The position numbers were made by a program, and so were the translations under genes. Positions 6,779-16,011 of a stretch of 64,000 bases of DNA are shown in pieces. How positions within the stretch are numbered: position 1 is the first letter of the stretch; the number at the start of each line of letters is the position of its first letter. The stretch lies in the NCBI GenBank assembly GCA_034430895.1, contig DAOUDW010000035.1, positions 124,001-188,000 of the forward strand, read 5' to 3'. This stretch comes from WVZH01 sp034430895 (GTDB taxonomy: Bacteria; Chloroflexota; Anaerolineae; Anaerolineales; E44-bin32). The notes under the pieces are model-generated. The model worked only from the letters and a program-made list of their open reading frames with translations, did no database searches and was not told where the DNA came from.

Positions 6779-7825
6779 GTGCCTGATTTTCTTCTTTTCA
6801 TTGTGGTTCTCGGAACATTGCTTCTAGCCCACGAGTTTGGCCATTTCATTGCAGCCAAATTAACCAAGGTCAGAGTTGATGAATTCGGAATTGGATTCCC
6901 GCCTCGCATCTTGTCACTATTTGAAGCGGGTGGCACCAAGTTCACGCTTAATTTAATCCCTCTTGGAGGTTTCAACAGAATCGCTGGCGAAGATGATCCC
7001 GAAATCCCGGATGGCCTTGCATCAGCCAGCAAACGTGTGCGCGTATTAGTTCTCTCCGCTGGTTCCATTGCGAACATCCTTCTTGGTCTATTGGCGTTTG
7101 TCCTGGCGTTTAAATTCGCTGCCCCCGATGTAAACCGTGTCATTATCGCGGATGTGGTTGAATCAGCTCCCGCAGATGAATTCGGCGTCCAGGTCGGCGA
7201 CCTGGTCAAATACGTGGATGATAATGCAATCACCAGTTTTGAAACCATGATTGATGCCATTCAAAATCGACCGGAAGATACCGTTCGAATTGTTGTCGAA
7301 CGAGAGGACCAATCGTTCACCTTCGAACTTGCCCCTCGCCTCGATTATCCATCGGACCAGGGTCCAATCGGTGTTACGCTTGGCCATCCCGCACTCGAAA
7401 CGAGCTGGTTTGAAGCTGTACGGCTTGGCGCGGATTCTATCGTCATGCAAGTCGACGCATTGCTCAGTTTACCCGCCCGACTGATTCAAGGCATCGCAGA
7501 ACCGGAAGAGACACGTCTCAGTGGCTTAAAAGGGATCCACGATATGCTGGCATGGGCAAACGAGATCGACCGTTCTGCACAACGACCTTTTCTGACACTC
7601 AACCTGATTGGCGTCATCAGTGTCGGACTCGCCCTGGCGAACTTACTTCCGTTTCCCGCGCTTGATGGCGGAAGGCTTTTATTCGTCTTTGCGGAAGCAA
7701 TTTTGGGAAGAAGAATCCCACCAAAATTTGAGGCAATTATCCACACTGTCGGATTTGCTTTCTTACTCGTGCTGATGATCTACATCAACCTCAAGGATTT
7801 CACCGATCCGCTGCCCCTGCCGTAG
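6779..7825 (+). CDS. rseP: RIP metalloprotease, site-2 protease family
   Basis: Intramembrane zinc protease that cleaves membrane-anchored substrates such as anti-sigma factors or remnant signal peptides. The product has 348 residues. The first membrane helix carries the metal ligand motif HEFGH (18-22), followed by the conserved DEFGIGFPPR. A PDZ domain spans about residues 115-210 (APADEFGVQVGDLVKYVDDN). The third ligand region NLLPFPALDGGRLL lies near residue 288, and a last membrane helix ends the protein. The start is GTG with AAAGGA eight bases upstream. The HEAT-repeat gene and AEC transporter follow closely, so they may share a transcript. Confidence 0.93.
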   Translation: MPDFLLFIVVLGTLLLAHEFGHFIAAKLTKVRVDEFGIGFPPRILSLFEAGGTKFTLNLIPLGGFNRIAGEDDPEIPDGLASASKRVRVLVLSAGSIANILLGLLAFVLAFKFAAPDVNRVIIADVVESAPADEFGVQVGDLVKYVDDNAITSFETMIDAIQNRPEDTVRIVVEREDQSFTFELAPRLDYPSDQGPIGVTLGHPALETSWFEAVRLGADSIVMQVDALLSLPARLIQGIAEPEETRLSGLKGIHDMLAWANEIDRSAQRPFLTLNLIGVISVGLALANLLPFPALDGGRLLFVFAEAILGRRIPPKFEAIIHTVGFAFLLVLMIYINLKDFTDPLPLP

Positions 7826-7845
7826 TTGAATCCGATGGTATCGAT

Positions 7846-8811
7846 ATGGAAAAATCGTTTCTAGAACTGCTTGAGATCTTGCGTGATGAAAATCAATCGA
7901 TTCCGGCTCAACGTCTCGATGAATTATCCGATCTCGATAAAGAACATTGCCGACAATTTTCCACTGTGTGGACTTCCATTCCAACGCAGCGAAAAATGCA
8001 ACTTCTTCAGGTCATGGGACAGCAAGCATTCGATCATTTCGAACTATCATTCGAAGCGATCAATCGAATCGCAATTCTTGATCCCGCTTCAGAAGTACGA
8101 TCGATCGCGATTGAGAATTTATGGGAAAGCGAAGACCCTTCTCTCATCCCGATTTTATTAGAATCCTTGACATGCAAAGACGATGCCCAAATTCGCGCAG
8201 TCGCAGCGACAGCCTTAGGGAAATTCGTATGGCTTGGCGAGATCGTCAAGATCACCCCTGAACTCTTACGACAAATCGAATCTGGCTTGCTCGCTGCATG
8301 CCGAGACGACGATGCTCATGATGTTCGGAAAAGATCTCTTGAATCTATCGGATATTCATCGCATGACCAAGTTCCACAACACATCGAAGAAGCCTACAAC
8401 TCTGAAAACGAGGAGATGCAGCAATCCGCCATTCTCGCTATGGGGCGTTCAGCAAATGAACGTTGGGCTTCGTACATCCTCGCTGAACTATCCAGCCCAA
8501 GTCCTTTAATCCGCCTGGAGGCTACTCACGCCGCAGGCGAACTCGAGGTCCTCGAAGCCGTCGATTCACTCATCGATTTACTTCAAGACGTGAATGACGG
8601 GATTCGACTCGCCGCAATTTGGTCGCTCGCCGAATTGGGCGGCGAAGCCGCGGCGAATGCGCTCGTCGAGCTTGGCGAACAATCTGAAGACAGCGAATTG
8701 CAGGACGTGATCCAGGACGCTATCGATCATATGGCCTTTATGGAGGGCTCACGCAATTTGCTCTTGTTCGATTTCGATGAGGATCAAAACTTCATGGCAC
8801 CCGAATCTTGA
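7846..8811 (+). CDS. HEAT-repeat protein
   Basis: The 321-residue protein consists mostly of tandem alpha-helical pairs of about 31-37 residues, of which DGIRLAAIWSLAELGGEAA and IRAVAATALGKFVWLGE are clear examples. They fit HEAT or PBS-lyase-like repeats. Such solenoids act as protein-binding scaffolds and no enzymatic residues are evident. There is no signal peptide or membrane segment, so it should be cytoplasmic. The C-terminus is acidic (FDFDEDQNF). It follows the protease gene by 20 bases and its TGA overlaps the TTG start of the next gene, so the three genes look translationally linked. The specific role is unknown. Confidence 0.85.
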   Translation: MEKSFLELLEILRDENQSIPAQRLDELSDLDKEHCRQFSTVWTSIPTQRKMQLLQVMGQQAFDHFELSFEAINRIAILDPASEVRSIAIENLWESEDPSLIPILLESLTCKDDAQIRAVAATALGKFVWLGEIVKITPELLRQIESGLLAACRDDDAHDVRKRSLESIGYSSHDQVPQHIEEAYNSENEEMQQSAILAMGRSANERWASYILAELSSPSPLIRLEATHAAGELEVLEAVDSLIDLLQDVNDGIRLAAIWSLAELGGEAAANALVELGEQSEDSELQDVIQDAIDHMAFMEGSRNLLLFDFDEDQNFMAPES

Positions 8812-9719
8812 TTGAACTACTCCATCTTTTCTCCTCCAACTTACTCCCGATCATTCTCGTCGCCGGAATCGGTTTTGCGCTGCAGAAACGCATTGGAATC
8901 GATCCTCACCCAATTTCCCAGATCGTTTTCTACGCCTTATCCCCTGCCCTGGTTTTTAGTCTTTTAATATCTACCGAAATATCAGGCAACGAATTGATGC
9001 AAATGGCCGCTCTGGCTGTGATCAATATCATCGTTGTTGCCATCCTATGCGTTGTAATCGGCCGCGTTCGGAGACTCGAAGCGCCCCTCCTTTCGGCTTT
9101 TATTCTCACATCCAGCTTCATGAACGCTGGAAATTATGGGCTTCCGCTTTCGCGATTGGCGTTTGGCGAAAGTGGATTGGCATGGGCAAGTATTTATTTT
9201 GTCACCAGCGCGATGATGGTTAATTCTTTGGGGGTTTATGTAGCAAGCGTTGGCAAACAATCACCCTTTAATGCACTTCTCGGCTTGCTAAAAGTGCCTT
9301 CTGTATATGCGATACCCCTTGCGCTTATTATCCGCTCGAACGGGATCGAACTTCCCGCGTGGATCTCACATCCCGTCGAAATGATGGGATCCGGCTCGAT
9401 ACCCGTCATGCTCGTAGTTCTTGGAATTCAAATCGGTCGCCTGAACACCTTCAATCATAAAGGTCTTCTATCCCAAACTGTCCTGTTGCGATTGATCATC
9501 TCACCTCTCGTGGCATGGCTAATCTCACCGTTATTCAATCTTGATGCAATCGCCCGGGATGCCGCTTTCCTTCAGGCAGGCATGCCCTCTGCTGTGTTTA
9601 ATATGGTTATTGCAACCAAGTATGATATTGAATCCGAATTTGTTACGGGCGCACTAGTGGCGACGACATTGATCAGCCCACTTACCGTCACTGCCCTGCT
9701 TTTCGTGCTTGGTGTTTAG
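8808..9719 (+). CDS. AEC family transporter (auxin efflux carrier-like permease)
   Basis: A 303-residue integral membrane protein with about ten predicted helices in two inverted halves, typical of the AEC/bile-acid superfamily. The N-terminal half reads PIILVAGIGFALQKRIGID, and a conserved mid-protein stretch contains SSFMNAGNYGLPLSRLAFGE, with the N-x-G-N-x-G-L-P motif diagnostic of AEC proteins. The second half has PVMLVVLGIQIGRL and LQAGMPSAVFNMVIA. Relatives export organic acids or malonate; the substrate here is unknown. The start is TTG overlapping the previous stop (TTGA). Confidence 0.9.
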   Translation: MIELLHLFSSNLLPIILVAGIGFALQKRIGIDPHPISQIVFYALSPALVFSLLISTEISGNELMQMAALAVINIIVVAILCVVIGRVRRLEAPLLSAFILTSSFMNAGNYGLPLSRLAFGESGLAWASIYFVTSAMMVNSLGVYVASVGKQSPFNALLGLLKVPSVYAIPLALIIRSNGIELPAWISHPVEMMGSGSIPVMLVVLGIQIGRLNTFNHKGLLSQTVLLRLIISPLVAWLISPLFNLDAIARDAAFLQAGMPSAVFNMVIATKYDIESEFVTGALVATTLISPLTVTALLFVLGV

Positions 9720-9780
9720 TCTTGGCACGATTCAAATTTATCCGTCGTCCGACCATATACATCGAGAGGATTTTCAAGCT

Positions 9781-10323
9781 ATGTCAAAAACCTTTGTCTT
9801 CGACCTGGAAACAAAACGCCTGGCTCAAGAAGTTGGCGGTTGGGATCATATTGATCGACTTGGTCTTGCCGTGGCCGTTCTATTCGACATTGAATCTGAT
9901 TCGTATCTTCACTTTACAGAAGATCAATCCCAGTCGCTCGTCGATACCATACTCAACGCCGATCGAATGATCGGCTTTAATATCATTCGATTCGATTATG
10001 CTGTTTTGAAACCCTATGGCCTGGCTATGTCTTCATCCCTTATGGAAAAGACAACCGATTTATTGCTGGACATTTATCAAGCCCTTGGATTTCGCGTCTC
10101 GCTTGACAATCTTGCTTCTGCTTCCATGCAAACCCAGAAGAGTGCCGACGGATTGCAAGCCGTGGCCTGGTATAAAGAAGGAAAAATGGAAGAGGTAATG
10201 AAGTACTGTGAAATCGATGTTGCCGTCACAAAGCAGTTATGGGAATTTGGAGTAGAACACGGCTGCGTCTACTTCCTGGATCGTAACGGTCGCCGCCGTT
10301 CCGTTAATGTAAACTGGCCTTAA
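9781..10323 (+). CDS. RNase H-fold 3'-5' exonuclease-like protein
   Basis: The 180-residue product has the beginning of a DnaQ/RNase H-like exonuclease: FVFDLETK (Asp and Glu of the ExoI motif, residues 5-12), IGFNIIRFDYAVLK (ExoII-like, N-x-x-x-F-D near residue 70) and YCEIDVAVTKQLW (ExoIII-like, Y/C-x-x-x-D near residue 145). This layout resembles YprB/predicted ribonuclease-H-like proteins that accompany helicases, although no helicase is fused or adjacent. I chose ATG 9781 with GAGAGG upstream. A longer frame from 9709 would overlap the AEC gene. Confidence 0.8.
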   Translation: MSKTFVFDLETKRLAQEVGGWDHIDRLGLAVAVLFDIESDSYLHFTEDQSQSLVDTILNADRMIGFNIIRFDYAVLKPYGLAMSSSLMEKTTDLLLDIYQALGFRVSLDNLASASMQTQKSADGLQAVAWYKEGKMEEVMKYCEIDVAVTKQLWEFGVEHGCVYFLDRNGRRRSVNVNWP

Positions 10324-10367
10324 TGAATCGGATCTCGCAGAGATGGTCCCAATCCTGTCACTCGTTA

Positions 10368-11984
10368 TCAATCCTCGCGCTTTCCCAATATATCGGCGAT
10401 ATTTCCGTTTTCCGACGACCAAATGAAAGTAGCATTTCCATCGTCAGACGAAAGCGCATAGGAAAAAATCGCTCCCACGCCTTGCACGCTGTTGATTTGA
10501 CGCTTGAACGCCAAGTACTGCTGCGCCTTAATTTCAGCTTTTCCGGCAATCGACGGGTTGTTGAACTCCGTAACGAAAAGCAATTTATGCGGAAACGCCT
10601 TTCGATAGGCCATCACCCGGCCCTTTCCTTGCTTAGCGTACATCCCGCTCATGCCCGTCCAATAGCAATGAACACCAATCCAATCCGCACTGTCCATTGC
10701 ATCCTCTGCTTCATGCATGAACTGATCGGAATTTTCCCGCCTACCAGAAATCTCATCACCGGGCGATAATCCGGGAAACCCGATCTTTATATCAGGAAAA
10801 CTGTGCCTCAATTGATCCGTAACCCGTAGAAACCACCCACCGAAATCTCTCCCGTTCATCCAGGATCGACGCCAACCAGCCGATTGAAGATTTGGATTGG
10901 CATGCACTTCAAAATACTGCACCCCTTGGCGGTAAAAACGACCCACGTCGGCTTCCACTTTTCGCACAAAATCATCTGCCGTTACCGGGCTTCCTGAAAA
11001 ATCTGCGGTCAAACGAACCATAATAAAGATCTCCGGATTTAACCCGCGCAATTGCGGTATTGCCTCTTCTTTCTCGCAGTTCTCGATTTTGATACATTCA
11101 AGTCGGGCACGGGAAATCAACGTAAGATCATCTTCTGTAAGCGGCGCGCCTATGCGACCATGAGCTCCAAATAACATTTTTCCCAAAGGCCAGCCATGGC
11201 TCACGATGCTCTTGCTGCATGCCGTTTCCGGCCACACCAGGAACGGTGTAGGATCGATCACGTCTTTTGGATAATCTGTCTCACCACGCTGTGTTGCGCC
11301 ATCCTGTTTGAGAGTCAGATGGAGATGGGAACCTACCGATGCGCCGGTGGAGTCCGCTTTTCCAATGATATCTCCCGCTTTTACCATTTGCCCATTTACG
11401 ACAAGCGACTTGGCGAAATGTGCATAGACCGTTTTGTATCCATGATCGTGTTGAATTCGAACGTGAATACCATAAGGATGATTGTCCGGATTTTTGTGCA
11501 CGCTATATACAACACCATCCGCACAGGCATAGATGTTGGTATTCGGCCTTGCGCGGAAATCCACCCCTTCGTGTCCGGGAAAACCCCAACGTCCATAGAT
11601 TTCCGGATGTGCCCGGAATTCCTGTGTGATAACCGCAAATTCCGTGGGCCAGATCAAATAAAACGGCCGTTGTTTTTGACCGTATCGATCATTGTCCTTA
11701 ACGCGTGAAGCCAATGCTTCCTTGAAGCAAATGGGGTCTTTGGCCTCAACCGCATCCAAACGAATCCCGGGACAGGCATTCCTGAGCCACTGCTGCATGT
11801 CTCCGTATTCACCATAGCCTTCCGCAACTTCCGGGAATGTAATCACCTGCCGAGGCGCCATGTACACCGCGGCGGTTTTTGGTTTGTATGTTATGTTGGG
11901 ACCAAAGCGCATCACGTACGAGCTGCTTGCTCGCACCCAAGTCCAATAGTCTTCGGACGGCAGTAACAAAATTTGATAATCCAT
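10368..11984 (-). CDS. M23 (LytM) metallopeptidase fused to a glycosidase-like TIM-barrel domain
   Basis: A 538-residue two-domain protein. Residues about 110-235 form an M23 peptidase domain with GHEGVDFRA (His138, Asp142) and SHLHL (His220, His222), the zinc-ligand and catalytic residues of peptidoglycan endopeptidases. From about 265 onward the sequence resembles a glycoside-hydrolase TIM barrel, with IFIMVRLTADF, QYFEVHANPN, SADWIGVHCYW and KLLFVTEFNNP, whose Glu is a plausible catalytic residue. There is no signal peptide or lipobox. The first 100 residues have no family I recognise. A cell-wall hydrolase acting on both peptide and sugar bonds is a reasonable inference; export is unexplained. 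A GGGAGGGG ribosome-binding site precedes ATG 11984. radC lies just upstream on the same strand. Confidence 0.8.
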   Translation of the reverse strand: MDYQILLLPSEDYWTWVRASSSYVMRFGPNITYKPKTAAVYMAPRQVITFPEVAEGYGEYGDMQQWLRNACPGIRLDAVEAKDPICFKEALASRVKDNDRYGQKQRPFYLIWPTEFAVITQEFRAHPEIYGRWGFPGHEGVDFRARPNTNIYACADGVVYSVHKNPDNHPYGIHVRIQHDHGYKTVYAHFAKSLVVNGQMVKAGDIIGKADSTGASVGSHLHLTLKQDGATQRGETDYPKDVIDPTPFLVWPETACSKSIVSHGWPLGKMLFGAHGRIGAPLTEDDLTLISRARLECIKIENCEKEEAIPQLRGLNPEIFIMVRLTADFSGSPVTADDFVRKVEADVGRFYRQGVQYFEVHANPNLQSAGWRRSWMNGRDFGGWFLRVTDQLRHSFPDIKIGFPGLSPGDEISGRRENSDQFMHEAEDAMDSADWIGVHCYWTGMSGMYAKQGKGRVMAYRKAFPHKLLFVTEFNNPSIAGKAEIKAQQYLAFKRQINSVQGVGAIFSYALSSDDGNATFIWSSENGNIADILGKRED

Positions 11985-12002
11985 TCGCCCCTCCCCAAAG
12001 TT

Positions 12003-12704
12003 TTACGAGAAACCCAATCCCTTGGACTTTAGTGACACATATCGGTTCTTTCCGATGATCAAATGATCTAACACTTCGATATCCAACAGCTCTCCGGATT
12101 CAACGAGCGCTTTCGTAACCCGCACATCTTCCGGACTTGGCGTAGGATCTCCGCTGGGATGATTGTGCGCCACAATGATTGCCGCGGCATTGGCGCGTAT
12201 TGCCTCTCGGAAAATCTCCCCGATACGGATCATCGAGCTGTTCAAAGAACCCCGATAGACTTCCACCGTTCGCAGTACGCGATTGCGTGTGTCCAAGAGC
12301 AGCACACGTAAATGCTCCTGCTCCAGTGCGCCCATCTCGTACAGCAGCAACGCAGCGGCGTCCTCCGGCGACTGAATAACCGGTCGCTCTTCGGGCGACG
12401 CGATGGACAATCTTCGCCCCAGTTCGATCGCTGCTTTTATCTGTGCGGCCTTTGCCGGACCAATGCCTCGACGATCGCACAACGCCTCCAAAGGTGCTTG
12501 ATGCAACCCAGTCAACCCTCCCATTTCCAGGAGCAATTTTTGTGCCATCTGGAGTACGTTCATCCCTTCGATTCCCGCACGTAATAAAATAGAGATCAAC
12601 TCCGCGTTCGATAGCGAAGTCGGTCCAAGCATTAAAAGACGTTCCCTTGGTCGATCCGAGGATTCCATATCGGTGATACGGTAATATGCTTTGCTGTCCC
12701 CCAT
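12003..12704 (-). CDS. radC: RadC family JAB/MPN-domain protein
   Basis: The 233-residue protein has the N-terminal helix-hairpin-helix region (PRERLLMLGPTSLSNAELI, RRGIGPAKAAQIKAAIELGR) followed by the JAB metal-binding motif AHNHPSGDPTPSPED, H-x-H-x(10)-D, near residue 173. RadC was named for DNA repair, but its role is unsettled. The JAB fold suggests metalloprotease-like or nucleic-acid activity. A GGAGGGGGA site immediately precedes ATG 12704. The next gene on the same strand (M23 fusion) begins 18 bases downstream, so the two are probably one transcript. Confidence 0.95.
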   Translation of the reverse strand: MGDSKAYYRITDMESSDRPRERLLMLGPTSLSNAELISILLRAGIEGMNVLQMAQKLLLEMGGLTGLHQAPLEALCDRRGIGPAKAAQIKAAIELGRRLSIASPEERPVIQSPEDAAALLLYEMGALEQEHLRVLLLDTRNRVLRTVEVYRGSLNSSMIRIGEIFREAIRANAAAIIVAHNHPSGDPTPSPEDVRVTKALVESGELLDIEVLDHLIIGKNRYVSLKSKGLGFS

Positions 12705-12840
12705 TCCCCCTCCACAATGTAGAAGATGCTTGCGTCACTATACTGTATAACGAACAACAGTGTCAAAACCCGGATCTCAATAAGGGATTAAAGCATTTCC
12801 GTTTACCGTTTTCGTTATTAAAATTCTTTTTCCTTCCCTG

Positions 12841-12849
12841 TGCTATAAT
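12841..12849 (+). promoter_or_regulatory. Extended -10 promoter of the zinc-ribbon membrane protein gene
   Basis: TGC-TATAAT with perfect -10 (12844-12849) predicts a start near 12856. The 5' leader is then only about 15 bases and contains the GGAG site (12861-12864) before ATG 12871. Confidence 0.7.
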
Positions 12850-12870
12850 CCGCAACCGAAGGAGCGCAAC

Positions 12871-13365
12871 ATGTTTGATGCGTTGAATTTTGGATCGCTT
12901 GGAAATGTCCTTACCACGCTCACCGCCTTCTTTGGCGCGTTTCTCGCCGCTTTATGGTTAAGCCTGGTGTTCTGGACCTATCGTGACGCGCGAACACGAA
13001 CGCAGGATCGAATCGTTCATATCCTGGCGGCTCTCGTTGTACTCGTCCTCAATATTTTGGGGGTCGTCATATATTACGTACTTCGCCCGCGGCAAACACT
13101 GGACGAAGCATATCAGCAATCCCTCGAAGAAGAAGCACTTCTGTCCCAAATCGAAAGCCGCATGGCTTGCCCGGGCTGCGGCGCCAATACGCATATCGAC
13201 TGGCAAGTTTGCCCGCTGTGTCACACGCGATTGCGTAAACCTTGCGTACGCTGCGGGAAACTAATGGAACTCCCCTGGCAGATCTGTCCTTACTGCAGCA
13301 CACCTGCTTCCAGCAACCATGAGGATTCTTCTCCTTCATCAAACGCAACTCCAGTATTCGACTAG
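12871..13365 (+). CDS. Membrane protein with double zinc ribbon
   Basis: A 164-residue protein with two membrane helices (about 13-35 and 48-70, LTAFFGAFLAALWLSLVFW and HILAALVVLVLNILGVVIYY) followed by a cytoplasmic zinc-ribbon tail. The tail has four CxxC knuckles, CPGCG, CPLCH, CVRCG and CPYCS, giving two four-Cys zinc sites. Double-zinc-ribbon membrane proteins of this type are common in Chloroflexota but have no established function. It has its own promoter and a shared bidirectional terminator with the convergent enolase gene. Confidence 0.85.
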   Translation: MFDALNFGSLGNVLTTLTAFFGAFLAALWLSLVFWTYRDARTRTQDRIVHILAALVVLVLNILGVVIYYVLRPRQTLDEAYQQSLEEEALLSQIESRMACPGCGANTHIDWQVCPLCHTRLRKPCVRCGKLMELPWQICPYCSTPASSNHEDSSPSSNATPVFD

Positions 13366-13386
13366 CTGATATCTCCAACAAACACC

Positions 13387-13419
13387 AAGAGAGCGACTTT
13401 TGGTCAGTCGCTCTCTTTT
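13387..13419. terminator. Bidirectional terminator between zinc-ribbon gene and eno
   Basis: AAGAGAGCGACT (13387-13398) pairs with AGTCGCTCTCTT (13406-13417) around TTTGGTC. T-runs lie on the plus strand and A-runs upstream, so it can serve both convergent genes. Confidence 0.85.
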
Positions 13420-13436
13420 AATCCTCGATCTAGCGA

Positions 13437-14735
13437 TTATATACTGGCTCGTTTTAGCGCTTGCCAACCAGCGTACATGCCTACTTCGTCCAACTCACTT
13501 TCGATTCGAATCAGTTGATTGTACTTCGCCACTCGATCCGAACGCGCTGGCGCACCGGTCTTGATCTGACCCATGTTCAGTGCTACAGCAAGATCAGCTA
13601 TGGTTGTATCTTCGGTCTCACCGGAGCGATGTGAAGTCACGGCTGCCCAGCCTGCCCGATGACAGAGCTCTACAGCTTCAATGGTTTCCGTCAACGATCC
13701 AATTTGATTCAACTTCACGAGCAGAGCATTGCATGCTTTTTCTTCAATCCCCAAACGCACTCGTTCGGGATTGGTGACGAGTAGATCATCTCCCACGATT
13801 TGAATTTTGTCACCCAATTCTTTGGTCATCACGATCCAGCTTTCCCAGTCATCCTGTGCAAGACCATCCTCGATTGAGACAATCGGGTATTTTTCCGTCC
13901 ATTCCTTCCAGAAAGCCACCATTTCTTCGCCGGTCAGTTCCTTGCCTTCACGGCGGAGATTATAGCGGCCGCTTTTTGCATCATAGAACTCAGAAGCAGC
14001 CGGGTCGAGTGCAATGGCCACTTGCTCTCCCGGTTTGTATCCGGCTTTTTCGATGGCTTCCAGGATCACCTCTACGGCTTCTGCGTTCGCTTTCAATGCA
14101 GGTGCGTACCCACCTTCGTCACCGACCAAAGCTGTATAGCCTCGTTCTTTCAGTACATCTCGCAGCTGGTGATATATCTCAGATCCCCAACGCAGGCCTT
14201 CTGCGAAAGTAGGTGCTCCGAAGGGCATGATCATGAATTCCTGCGCATCCGTAGATTGCCAACCGGTGTGTGCACCGCCATTCAGGATGTTGAGCATCGG
14301 AACGGGAAGAAGATGAGCGTGAACGCCGCCGATATAGCGATACAGCGGCAATCCCAACGAACTCGCAGCAGCTTTCGCCACAGCCAGGCTTACGCCCAGG
14401 ATCGCATTCGCCCCCAGTTTTTCCTTGTTCGGTGTACCATCCAGGCTGATCATTTCCAGATCGATCAAACGCTGTTCCGTTGCATCCCAACCCAACAATG
14501 CTTCCGCAATCGTCGTATTGACATTCTCGACGGCTTTCGTGACGCCCTTCCCTCGAAAGCGTTTGTTATCCCCATCCCGCAACTCCAGCGCTTCGTGTAC
14601 ACCAGTCGAGGCGCCAGAAGGCACCAACGCTCTACCCCAACTACCATCCGCCAGAATTACATTCACTTCCACCGTCGGGTTGCCCCGCGAGTCAAGAACC
14701 TCGAGGGCGTGAATCGATTCAATCATAGTATTCAT
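13437..14735 (-). CDS. eno: Enolase
   Basis: Cytoplasmic glycolytic enzyme interconverting 2-phosphoglycerate and phosphoenolpyruvate. The 432-residue product starts MNTMIESIHALEVLDSRGNP, the usual family N-terminus. The substrate loop is SGASTGVHEALELRDGD; magnesium ligands sit in SIEDGLAQDDW and GDDLLVTN; the catalytic Lys is in LLVKLNQIGSLTET; and SHRSGETEDTTIADLAV is the enolase signature. I chose ATG 14735 with AAAGGAGA ten bases upstream. An open frame continues 46 codons further upstream but without family similarity. The gene is divergent from mnmA. Confidence 0.97.
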   Translation of the reverse strand: MNTMIESIHALEVLDSRGNPTVEVNVILADGSWGRALVPSGASTGVHEALELRDGDNKRFRGKGVTKAVENVNTTIAEALLGWDATEQRLIDLEMISLDGTPNKEKLGANAILGVSLAVAKAAASSLGLPLYRYIGGVHAHLLPVPMLNILNGGAHTGWQSTDAQEFMIMPFGAPTFAEGLRWGSEIYHQLRDVLKERGYTALVGDEGGYAPALKANAEAVEVILEAIEKAGYKPGEQVAIALDPAASEFYDAKSGRYNLRREGKELTGEEMVAFWKEWTEKYPIVSIEDGLAQDDWESWIVMTKELGDKIQIVGDDLLVTNPERVRLGIEEKACNALLVKLNQIGSLTETIEAVELCHRAGWAAVTSHRSGETEDTTIADLAVALNMGQIKTGAPARSDRVAKYNQLIRIESELDEVGMYAGWQALKRASI

Positions 14736-14940
14736 TGTACGAGTATCTCCTTTGATAGCTTTTCTTTCACTCGAACCATTATACCGACCTTTTCGCCAAT
14801 CGCCGCAATAAATCCATAACTCACCAAGATTACTTGAGTACGTGATAGAATTCGCGCATGACATATCCCGCATGGAAATCCTTTGCCATTAACCCACCAC
14901 ACACACATCGCAAACCGGATATTCCGAGGCGTAGGTCAAA

Positions 14941-16011
14941 ATGATCTCGGCCATTACTCGCGTTGCCATCGCCATGAGTGGCGGCGTCGATAGTTCGGTT
15001 GCAGCGGCGTTACTCGTTGATAACGGATATGAAGTTTTGGGCGTTATGATGCGGCTTTGGAGTACAAGCCCGGATCTCCCCAACCGTTGCTGCACGCCAA
15101 AAGACGTCGAGATCGCACGCGGCGTCGCATCCCTCCTCGATATTCCTTTCTATGAACTCGACGTGATGACCTTGTTCAAACAAAACGTTGTTGACGCCTT
15201 CACTGATGCGTATCTCCGCGGGATTACGCCCAATCCATGTTTGATCTGTAACCGCAGCATACGCTGGGGCTTTCTATTAGAAAAAGCACAAGAGATGGGC
15301 GCATCCCATCTTGCCACAGGCCATTATGCACGCGTTGATAAAAAAGACTCAGAATTTCGCCTGCTTCGAGGAGAAGACCTATCGAAGGACCAGAGTTACG
15401 TACTCAGCACGCTTCAACAGTCCGATCTCGCCCATTCTATTTTCCCCCTTGGTGAACTCAGCAAAGAAGAAGTACGTCAACTCGCTCGGCGATTCAACTT
15501 TCCTGTGGCAGAAAAACCGGACAGCCAGGATTTGTGCTTCGTCCCTGACGGAGATTACCGTTCCTTCCTGCGCCAACAAGCGCCACGTCTTCCACCGCCT
15601 GGCCCAATCATCGACTTACGGGGAACGCAGATCGGCACGCATGCCGGTCTTTCAAATTACACTATCGGACAGCGTCGCGGGATTGGCATTTCTGCCCCCG
15701 AGGCGCTTTATGTTGTCGATAAGCAAATTGAATCGAACACACTTGTCGTTGGCAAACGCAGCGCGCTTGGCCGAAAGGTATTCACCACAGAACCGATCGA
15801 TTGGATTGCCGGTTATCCGCCCGATCCATCGATGCCTCTCGTTGTGAGGGTTCGTTACAAGGCGGTCGAAGTTCCTGCAGCGATCGATATCAAAGAAGAC
15901 AGGTCTGTCGAAGTCTACTTATCGAATGCCGTTGCGGATATTACACCCGGTCAATCTGCGGTATTCTATTCAGGTGAGATTTGTTTGGGTGGAGGCATCA
16001 TTCGCATATGA
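14941..16011 (+). CDS. mnmA: tRNA-specific 2-thiouridylase
   Basis: Cytoplasmic enzyme that thiolates U34 of tRNA-Lys, -Glu and -Gln using ATP and a persulfide relay. The 356-residue product has the PP-loop SGGVDSSVAA (13-22), the first catalytic Cys in NPCLICNRSIRWG near residue 100, the second in SQDLCFV near residue 199, and the tRNA-binding and C-terminal beta-barrel regions (IGQRRGIG, ADITPGQSAVFYSGEICLGGG). The ATG of the next small membrane gene overlaps its stop (ATGA), indicating translational coupling. Confidence 0.96.
   Translation: MISAITRVAIAMSGGVDSSVAAALLVDNGYEVLGVMMRLWSTSPDLPNRCCTPKDVEIARGVASLLDIPFYELDVMTLFKQNVVDAFTDAYLRGITPNPCLICNRSIRWGFLLEKAQEMGASHLATGHYARVDKKDSEFRLLRGEDLSKDQSYVLSTLQQSDLAHSIFPLGELSKEEVRQLARRFNFPVAEKPDSQDLCFVPDGDYRSFLRQQAPRLPPPGPIIDLRGTQIGTHAGLSNYTIGQRRGIGISAPEALYVVDKQIESNTLVVGKRSALGRKVFTTEPIDWIAGYPPDPSMPLVVRVRYKAVEVPAAIDIKEDRSVEVYLSNAVADITPGQSAVFYSGEICLGGGIIRI

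Noticed and set aside
14022..14819. Plus-strand frame of 265 codons opposite enolase
   Set aside because: Antisense shadow of eno; composition is Arg/Ser/Phe-rich without domains.
14736..14873. N-terminal extension of enolase by 46 codons
   Set aside because: Upstream of the SD site AAAGGAGA and without enolase similarity.
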